Shown: positions 7,401-11,062 of the stretch, in pieces
Layout: every line of letters begins with the position of its first letter
Numbering within the stretch: position 1 is the first letter of the stretch
Notes under the pieces: generated by a model
The model's database searches: none
What the model was told of the DNA's origin: nothing
The model's input: only the letters and a program-made list of their open reading frames with translations
Origin: Phoronis ovalis
Lineage: Eukaryota; Phoronida; Phoronidae
Assembly: GCA_028565635.1 (NCBI GenBank)
Contig: JAOXYB010056778.1
Coordinates: forward strand, 1-11,062
Length of the DNA: 11,062 bases
Reading direction: 5' to 3'
Position numbers and translations under genes: made by a program

Positions 7401-9897
7401 AGTGACAGTACTATGAGTGGGTATGTTTCAAAGGCAAACTTAAAGGACCATACCCTCATAATCCCACTTATTTTCAGATCTTTACCCCTTGATAATTTTA
7501 ACTGAACAGCACTATAAGTCCATCTCATATTAAATGTGGAAAAAAATGTTAGCACATTATATATACCTGATTTTTTTATCTTAAAGTTGTTGATTTTTGA
7601 TAATTTAGCCTTCACAGACCATGCCATGTTAAGCTACAAATCTCATAATGTTAAGATTATCAGATCACAAATGAAACCTATTGTCAAAACTTCAAGGACA
7701 CTTTACAGGGCTTTACAATAAGTCAGGAACTCTTGGATGGCATGGTGGGGCAATGCCACCAGCAATGCATTATGACTTATGAGTGACCTAGTAATGACCA
7801 TAGAAGTGTCAATATAAATTCATTAGGAGTATTGAAACATCGTGCTGAGGAGCAGCCGGAGTCTCTCAAAATCAGTCTCTCTAAAAACGCTGGCATTAAC
7901 CTCCTGATACCTTTGAAGAGTCTTACCATATGATTTCAATTTCGCAGGTGAACAAACGCTGGCGTGCATAGCCAGATAGACAGGACAGATGGACATCAGC
8001 TATAATTTTATTATACAAAACAATACCATTTCTTATAAATTATGCTGAATATTAAGCTTTATATACTAAAGTTGCAGGCTTATCCAAAGGGACTATTAGG
8101 ACAGTTTACATATGCACACAATACCCATAGTTGGGAAATGTTAATTTTTATTTTTCATAAAATCTGGATCAAAAATTAGTTTATTTATTAGATAATTTAT
8201 AGGTACTACAAAACTTTAAATGATGTTTTTCAATTGTATCTATAGAAGCTGATGCTTGTGCAAAATACACAAAGAAGCATGATACAGGAGTGCGTTCAAT
8301 TCAATGGCAAGTAAGGCCTAAAATACAAGGTAGGTAGGTAGACAAATTTTTGTTATCAAAACATGAGACACGATAAAAAGAATAATTTAAACAACAGGTA
8401 TTTGTTATTAAATATTTTTAAAAATTACATTATTTTTTAGCCACAGACAAAAAAACTTTAGGATTGGGGGATAAAATTAGGGTCAGTCGGGTTACCGGAA
8501 ACAAATATTTTATTTTGGCCTTCATAGAAATAAATATCTTATAGTATATATATGCTTTTTTGTTACTTTTTTGTGATTTGTGAAGGCTATATCAAATCGC
8601 GGAATGTCTTTTAAATCTGCCACTGTTATTTATGATAGATGTAATAACAGTGTTATTACCACCCTACACCGGCACGGTGAACAAATTTCGGAAGAGCTTA
8701 GTTGTGAGGATATGAGCGTAAATGCCCAGTTTACAAAACTTCGTTGCTACGTTCAGGCATAAATGATCAGCAACCTTTATTAAACAGGTCAATATCTAGA
8801 ATGCAAATTTTTTTTATGATGCCTTAAAATTTAGACTTGCTACAAGTCCTTCTGGAATTTTTTTTCACTATTATTTACATTTTTAAAAATTATTTTGATT
8901 AATATGACGTTCAGTTGTTGCAAATAAAGCAAATGTCTACAAAAAAATGTCTACTCACTATCCATTATATGTCAGTATCAAATATGCCATCGGTGGATTT
9001 GATAGTGTCATATGTTGGACAGTGAAATGTAGTAAAAAAAAAAAAAATTCAAGAAATTTTTTATTTATCAAGAATCAAATCTTATTAACTAAAAAAAAAT
9101 TAAATCCTCAAGGACTTGTAGCAAGTCTACTTAAAAATTCTAACTCTCCTCTATTGTGTATTATCAATAGGGATACACAGAGTGCAACATTTAATATTAA
9201 GCTGTTTTTATTTTTTTATCATGCCCATCCCTATTTTCCTTGGTACCCAAATCTTAAACTGAATGAATGGTCATAAATATAATATTTTTGAACTATAATT
9301 GATCTAGGTATAATTATTAAAGGCAGGAAAGTTGGATCCACTTGGTACAAGTACTATTCAAATAAGGGAAATAAATCTCGAAACGCTGTCGCCTGCAGTC
9401 ACTTATGATTTTCTAATGACATTCTTCCACCGTGGCTTGCTATTTTTTGCAACTCACCTTTTCAAATTTTCCACTTCGGGTGGTAAAAAGACAATTCGGT
9501 TTCCTCCCATATAAAGGCGTCTAAGTTGATTCAATTCTGTAAACTGCATAGGAAATTTTGTAAACTGATTCCCACTAAAATTTAATACTTCGAGACTTAA
9601 CAACATTCCAAAATCTTTGGGTAGGTTTGAATCGTCGAACAAGTTATTCCTGGCAATGAGAGTTTTCAGTTTTTTTAATTTGACGATTTCGGGAGTGAGA
9701 TATGTCATGCGATTATTGCTGATATCAAGTTTGATCAGATTATTAAATTCGGCAATGGCTCGAGGCAAAACTGGAATAAAATTGTGATCGAGTTGTAATC
9801 CCTTCAACTCTGAGGCTCTTTCAAGAAGAACATCGGGAAAGCCATCCAAGTCCGAGTACGACAAATCCTCTGAATTTTCTCCGTCAAACGCATCCAT
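1283..9897 (-). CDS. LRRC58: LRRC58 orthologue, complete CDS in three exons: join(9897..9458, 2432..2029, 1479..1283)
   Basis: Seen: the exons sum to 1041 nt and join in frame across two GT-AG introns into 346 residues. Nine leucine-rich repeats of the form LxxLxLxxNxLxxLP start near residues 31, 54, 77, 102, 125, 148, 171, 194 and 216. They are followed by a BC-box-like stretch (240-249), a cullin-box-like stretch (260-269), cysteines at 257, 275, 280, 298, 310 and 314, and an acidic serine tail (323-333) ending in KVLLG. Known: vertebrate LRRC58 is about 370 residues with the same order, and from memory it shares FVDFCGKYRLPL and the KVLLG end. The fly or mollusc state was not checked. Inference: a cytoplasmic or nuclear substrate receptor of an elongin/cullin ubiquitin ligase. 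Recent work, as I recall it, ties human LRRC58 to cysteine-dependent turnover of cysteine dioxygenase (CDO1). No frameshift or missing key residue is seen. Identity is near certain; the function in this animal is inferred. Confidence 0.96.
1480..2028 (-). other. LRRC58 intron 2 (549 bp)
   Basis: A GT-AG intron in phase 1 with donor GTAATT and acceptor TTTTTGTAG. It is AT-rich. I see no nested gene, structured RNA or repeat in it. Confidence 0.93.
2029..2432 (-). CDS. LRRC58: LRRC58 coding exon 2 (Ser147 to Gly282)
   Basis: The acceptor reads TTTATTTTTTGTTGCAG immediately before base 2432, a strong pyrimidine tract. The donor is AAAG|GTAATT at 2029/2028. The exon encodes repeats six to nine (starting LEVFYMGGNYLSDIP) and then the post-LRR region: PLVVKFVQDL, PPSLLELAGRCI, DLPCNLSEYL and the first cysteine pair in CINPKC. 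It leaves in phase 1: G|GT gives Gly282. If intron 2 were retained, the frame would run on to a stop at 1946-1948 and give a 308-residue form without the conserved C-terminus. That form is a reading of the sequence only; nothing shows it is made. Confidence 0.95.
2709..3290. repeat. GGTCA-rich degenerate repeat units
   Basis: Two to three decayed units share the order: ATTTTCA(G/C)yAAGCyATAT (about 2771 and 3006), a GTyTGTTATA-like stretch, TTGAYAT(T)TGACATCCCyrGGGTAGG (about 2829 and 3057), then TTGACCT-gaGGTCAAAAGGTCAT-GAGGTyAAAG (2852-2892 and 3236-3275). A perfect 10-bp inverted repeat, GCTATAACCG (2714-2723) and CGGTTATAGC (2796-2805), lies in the first unit. The style matches repeats I remember as abundant in mollusc genomes; the family name is unknown to me. 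Confidence 0.65.
3439..3506. repeat. Perfect 34-bp tandem duplication with internal hairpin
   Basis: Two identical 34-bp units (3439-3472 and 3473-3506), each starting TGAGCAGCCCTGCCTTTGCT. Each unit contains GCCTTT-gcta-AAAGGC, a short stem-loop. The absence of any difference points to a recent duplication compared with the decayed repeats around it. Confidence 0.95.
3911..4211. mobile_element. Non-autonomous inverted-repeat element (MITE), about 301 bp
   Basis: The arms are inverted copies in three blocks. The outer 42 bp (3911-3952 against 4211-4170) have three mismatches. A perfect 19-bp block (TTGGTCTTGTCACAAGACT) lies at 3957-3975 against 4156-4138. CATCAG-T/A-CCTACTAA at 3978-3992 against 4137-4123 has one mismatch. 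The element is flanked by TA on both sides (3909-3910 and 4212-4213), which would fit a TA target duplication as in Tc1/mariner-type elements, although the flanks are themselves TA-rich. The roughly 130-bp centre has no reading frame of note, so transposase would have to come from elsewhere. The family is not identified. Confidence 0.85.
4087..4110. promoter_or_regulatory. Inverted GAGGTCA repeat with overlapping E-box, inside the MITE
   Basis: GAGGTCA (4087-4093) and TGACCTC (4104-4110) are perfect inverted copies separated by 10 bp. TCACGTGA (4099-4106), a canonical CACGTG E-box in a symmetric context, overlaps the right half. They could bind nuclear receptors or bHLH factors, but they may simply be part of the element's fold. 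Confidence 0.35.
4513..4551. repeat. Short tandem duplication, 20 bp x 2
   Basis: TTTTTTTACTTTCTGATCCC (4513-4532) is followed by a second copy (4533-4551) that lacks only the final C. Slippage across the T-run is the simplest origin. Confidence 0.9.
4552..4698 (-). pseudogene. Probable LINE reverse-transcriptase C-terminal remnant
   Basis: The minus-strand frame reads ERICSGKLQVRGRTQSSYN, then an I-x-x-x-x-GLS stretch, then a VxHGHICANSLGSE-like end. The spacing E--I--GK---RGR--SY--I------GLS resembles the region after the thumb domain of many invertebrate non-LTR retrotransposon polymerases, where G-K-x-RGRxR-x-SY-D-I-x-W-x-GLS is common. Only about 50 codons remain, the expected D-R-x-x-W is not recognisable, and no catalytic motif lies nearby. 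The assignment is pattern memory and needs a profile search. Confidence 0.42.
4720..5841. other. AT-rich intron 1 sequence, nothing recognised
   Basis: No coding frame, structured RNA or repeat is recognised. There are several T-runs and A-runs only. Confidence 0.6.
5842..5889. repeat. 16-bp tandem repeat, three units
   Basis: ATGTCGGACTAATGGA (5842-5857), ATGTCGGACTAGTGGG (5858-5873) and ATGTCGGACTATTGAT (5874-5889). The first 11 bases are identical in all three; the last five drift. A small minisatellite. Confidence 0.93.
5890..6723. other. AT-rich intron 1 sequence, nothing recognised
   Basis: No gene or repeat family is recognised. A minus-strand 71-codon frame (6380-6595) has no domain and is judged chance. 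Confidence 0.6.
6724..7024. repeat. Imperfect direct repeat, two units, period about 166 bp
   Basis: Unit A (6724-6862) and unit B (6890-7024) start with the identical 21-mer ATTCATGAAATAAACATGTTA and share, in order, TGTGAACA(CATC)ACA, GGCTACATAA-like, GGAACATAATC(C/T)G(A/G)TCAAAAT, AGATCCA(C/T)TG and GCAGCACATCTCTA. Small insertions and deletions separate the blocks. It reads as a tandem duplication that has diverged, or two copies of one dispersed repeat. Confidence 0.85.
7025..8460. other. AT-rich intron 1 sequence with minor repeats
   Basis: AAACGCTGGC occurs twice (7885-7894 and 7954-7963). Three copies of a GGTA-type tetranucleotide occur near 8329-8341. The 7385-7627 minus-strand frame is open for 80 codons but shows no domain. 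No gene is supported. Confidence 0.5.
8461..8770 (+). other. CpG-richer island of unknown origin with a 60-codon frame
   Basis: A stretch with GGGTCAGTCGGGTTACCGG near 8480 and, at 8580-8762, an open plus-strand frame (MKAISNRGMSFKSATVIYD to LRCYVQA, stop TAA). It holds several CpGs in an otherwise CpG-poor intron. I do not recognise the peptide. It may be a younger repeat insertion or an exon remnant. No clear splice acceptor with a clean pyrimidine tract precedes it. Confidence 0.3.
8833..9128. mobile_element. Foldback element, about 296 bp
   Basis: The outer ends are perfect 19-bp inverted repeats, AGACTTGCTACAAGTCCTT (8833-8851) against its complement at 9110-9128, and similarity weakly continues inward through a T-run on each arm. 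Around the centre, 8956-8983 pairs with 8997-9024 at 23 of 28 positions across a 13-base loop. The flanks CTTAAAATTT (8823-8832) and CTTAAAAATT (9130-9139) look like an imperfect target duplication. There is no transposase. The plus-strand frame starting at 8947 runs across the element and its A-runs and is not taken as a gene. Confidence 0.65.
9140..9457. other. Start of intron 1 next to exon 1
   Basis: No repeat family is fixed here. ACTTGGTACAAGT (9340-9352) is a small perfect palindrome around GTA, and AAGGGAAATAAATCTC near 9365 resembles a motif frequent in mollusc repeats as I remember it. Nothing else is seen. Confidence 0.4.
9458..9897 (-). CDS. LRRC58: LRRC58 coding exon 1 (residues 1-146 plus two bases of codon 147)
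   Basis: The start is the ATG at 9895-9897, giving MDAFDGENSEDLSYSDLDG. It is the only methionine codon in this frame before the conserved repeats, and an in-frame TAG lies upstream at 9979-9981, so the frame cannot extend further. The ATG context has G at +4 but C at -3, so it is of middling strength. The exon carries the first five leucine-rich repeats, from LKGLQLDHNFIPVLP to LRRLYMGGNRIVFLP. It ends at an AG|GTGAGT donor on the minus strand (GT at 9456-9457), one of the best possible U2 donors. Reading through the donor gives an immediate TGA at 9454-9456, which confirms the exon must be spliced here. Intron phase is 2: the split codon AG|C gives Ser147. Confidence 0.95.
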
Positions 9898-9968
9898 TTG
9901 GCACAGTAGAATTCTAAATGTCCTGCATATATCATAAACGCATAGTTGAACATAGATTTCAATGGCAT
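9804..9968 (-). other. Possible upstream ORF overlapping the LRRC58 start
   Basis: An ATG at 9966-9968 opens a 54-codon frame that differs from the LRRC58 frame and ends with TGA at 9804-9806, about 90 nt inside the main CDS. If transcription starts upstream of 9968, ribosomes starting here would pass the real start codon, so translation could be dampened. The peptide has no recognisable domain. Whether it lies in the mRNA depends on the unknown transcription start. Confidence 0.35.
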
Positions 9969-10130
9969 TCACTGTGTTCTAAAAGAGGTACTTTAACCCC
10001 AATTCCAAGAAACACTCCACATTTCTCCGATACGAGCGGACGAAAATGTACTATTACATTCAGCTGTTAACCTCAATACGACCTGTTTGTGGTAATAAAC
10101 AAGCAACCAATGGGATGCAAGCTTTCCAAT
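9898..10130 (-). promoter_or_regulatory. LRRC58 5' UTR and proximal promoter, with CCAAT boxes
   Basis: AACCAATGGG at 10105-10114 matches the NF-Y site consensus closely and lies about 210 bp upstream of the ATG; the factor works in either orientation. A weaker CCAAT is at 10126-10130. A small CpG cluster (TCCGATACGAGCGGACG, 10026-10042) lies between the CCAAT box and the ATG, and no TATA box is evident on the minus strand at a fitting distance. Transcription may therefore start around 10000-10050. This is position and motif reasoning only. Confidence 0.4.
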
Positions 10131-10625
10131 ATCTTTGCCAAAGCTGGCTCCGAACGTGTATAATCTTTAAATTCAGTAAACAATCGCCTATTTTCTGCGT
10201 AATTGCTGATTTTTATTTACAATTTATACTGAGATTGTGAATTAGTAAATAAAATGCTATATGTTGTATTTTTTTAAGTGATTTTATATGAAATATCACT
10301 TCTTTTGATTCTCATGTTGTTTTTAATCCCGATGCCAGGGCGAACATATTGCATAAGCAATATTGCATACTCATACTGCAATGACTAGAGTTTTATATAA
10401 TCCTAGTTGTAGGCAAAAGTTATATAACAGGATATAACAGTCACAAACATGAATAAAGATAATTTAAAAGGGGATATTAATTGCCGTCAAAGTTGATAAA
10501 GGCTCATCATCTCGCCGTACTCATAAATGTAATAACTCTAGATGGTTAAAATTATAGTTTTTGATGCCAGTTTGTTTTAAAAAATGTGTTTATAAATTTG
10601 ATGAAAATATAAGCCAATTAAGTAT
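10131..10625. other. Upstream intergenic sequence, no gene seen
   Basis: AT-rich. The plus-strand frame at 10046-10240 covers the LRRC58 promoter and has no domain. There is no sign of a divergent gene. Confidence 0.5.
10346..10369. repeat. Small hairpin with overlapping direct repeat
   Basis: ATATTGC-ATAA-GCAATAT (10346-10363) is a perfect 7-bp stem, and ATATTGCATA occurs twice, 14 bp apart (10346 and 10360). The role is unknown. Confidence 0.6.
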
Positions 10626-10755
10626 GGGAAGGGGGGGGGTTGGCAAATTTATGGGGGATCAAAAAAGTTTAGAACCCTTGCAAGGGGGAGGGGGTCGAAA
10701 AAGGTTTACCATCAATGATCAATGTGAGGCGGGGGGAGGACAGAAAAAAGTTTTA
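10626..10755 (+). repeat. G-run repeat, three degenerate units
   Basis: Three units each join a G-run to an A-run and GTTTA: GGGGG-ATCAAAAAAGTTTA (10653-10671), GGGGG-TCGAAAAAGGTTTA (10690-10708) and GGGGGGAGGAC-AGAAAAAAGTTTTA (10731-10755). They are preceded by a nine-G run (10631-10639). The open frame across it (10561-10821) is low-complexity Gly/Lys and is read as repeat. The G-runs could form G-quadruplexes on the plus strand. Confidence 0.7.
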
Positions 10756-10973
10756 CTCCTTTTTCAGCATAAGTCACTGTGCAAATTAAGCACCGTGACA
10801 TGCATCCGCCCAGCCTTGTAAAATAATACAAAAGAACTAAATTTTCTTGAAAATGTATTTGATTGTATTTCTTTTTTCAATAAAATGCTATATAATCCGT
10901 ATCCAGTAAAATTCCACTAGTTGTTATACAAAAACCCATACGCAGCCAGGGTAGTTATATTTCAGATATTCAC

Positions 10974-11033
10974 TGAGGGGGACTGAGGGCCCGGGGGGGT
11001 ACTCGAGGTATTTTTTGGTGGGGGTGTGCAGCC
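10974..11033. repeat. Second G-rich repeat fragment near the window edge
   Basis: GAGGGGGACTGAGGGCCCGG, then a seven-G run, GTACTCGAGGTATTTTTTGG and TGGGGGTGTGCAGCCCAG. It resembles a G-rich dispersed repeat I remember from several marine invertebrate genomes. It seems to continue past the window end, so its borders are not visible. Confidence 0.5.
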
Positions 11034-11062
11034 CAGTTAAAAATTTTGGATTTGGATTGTAT

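Larger units (their letters stand above)
2433..9457 (-). other. LRRC58 intron 1 (about 7.0 kb)
   Basis: A GT-AG intron in phase 2 with donor GTGAGT and acceptor TTTTTTGTTGCAG. It separates leucine-rich repeat 5 from repeat 6. Nearly all mobile and repeated sequence in the window lies here and is listed separately. No nested gene is convincing. Confidence 0.93.

Noticed and set aside
7385-7627. 80-codon minus-strand frame
   Set aside because: No recognisable domain and no splice signals that would join it to LRRC58.
8947-9276. 109-codon plus-strand frame
   Set aside because: It is full of lysine and leucine from A- and T-runs and crosses the centre and right arm of a foldback element, ending outside it; there is no sign of a gene.
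9332-9514. 60-codon plus-strand frame
   Set aside because: It overlaps the 3' end of LRRC58 exon 1 in antisense and has no domain.
9898-9972. N-terminal extension of LRRC58 by 25 residues
   Set aside because: It begins with GTG at 9970-9972, not a usual start in animals, has no ATG before 9897, and the peptide has no counterpart in the family as I remember it.
10561-10821. 86-codon glycine-rich plus-strand frame
   Set aside because: It is produced by the G-run/A-run repeat units, which account for its composition.
1-11062. tRNA, rRNA or spliceosomal RNA genes
   Set aside because: No cloverleaf with A and B boxes and no conserved RNA core was noticed by eye on either strand; a covariance-model scan was not possible.
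1-11062. A novel multi-gene defence or mobile system
   Set aside because: Only one intact gene is present and its family is known; the rest is intronic or intergenic repeat DNA without intact reading frames.

Overview
This is a eukaryotic, most probably metazoan, genomic window. It is AT-rich and is dominated by one spliced protein-coding gene on the minus strand: the orthologue of LRRC58 (leucine-rich repeat-containing protein 58). Repeats rich in GGTCA/TGACC, short foldback elements and G-run repeats resemble what I remember from marine invertebrate genomes, bivalve molluscs in particular. That placement is a guess from repeat style and not something the gene proves.

Layout, read along the plus strand. 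Positions 1-1240 lie downstream of LRRC58 and hold a degenerate repeat in two copies about 314 bp apart, plus AT-rich DNA. LRRC58 coding exon 3 (1283-1479), intron 2 (1480-2028), coding exon 2 (2029-2432), intron 1 (2433-9457, about 7.0 kb) and coding exon 1 (9458-9897) follow. The three exons join in frame across canonical GT-AG introns (phase 2, then phase 1) into a 346-residue protein with start, stop and an upstream in-frame stop, so the coding sequence looks complete and intact. Positions 9898-10130 should contain the 5' UTR and proximal promoter, including a good CCAAT box. Positions 10250-11062 are upstream intergenic DNA with two different G-rich repeats.

Intron 1 is largely a repeat graveyard. 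It holds GGTCA-rich repeat units (2709-3290), a perfect 34-bp tandem duplication (3439-3506), a 301-bp inverted-repeat MITE (3911-4211), a probable remnant of a LINE reverse-transcriptase C-terminus (4552-4698), a 3 x 16 bp tandem (5842-5889), a direct repeat of about 166-bp period (6724-7024), and a second foldback element (8833-9128).

The protein has nine leucine-rich repeats, then a segment that reads like an elongin BC-box followed by a cullin-box, then a cysteine cluster and an acidic/serine tail. That architecture suggests a substrate receptor of a cullin-RING E3 ubiquitin ligase. I see no other convincing gene, no tRNA or rRNA, and no new multi-gene system. The most noteworthy non-genic items are the two foldback elements, which share a GWCTTG-NNN-CAAGWC palindrome.
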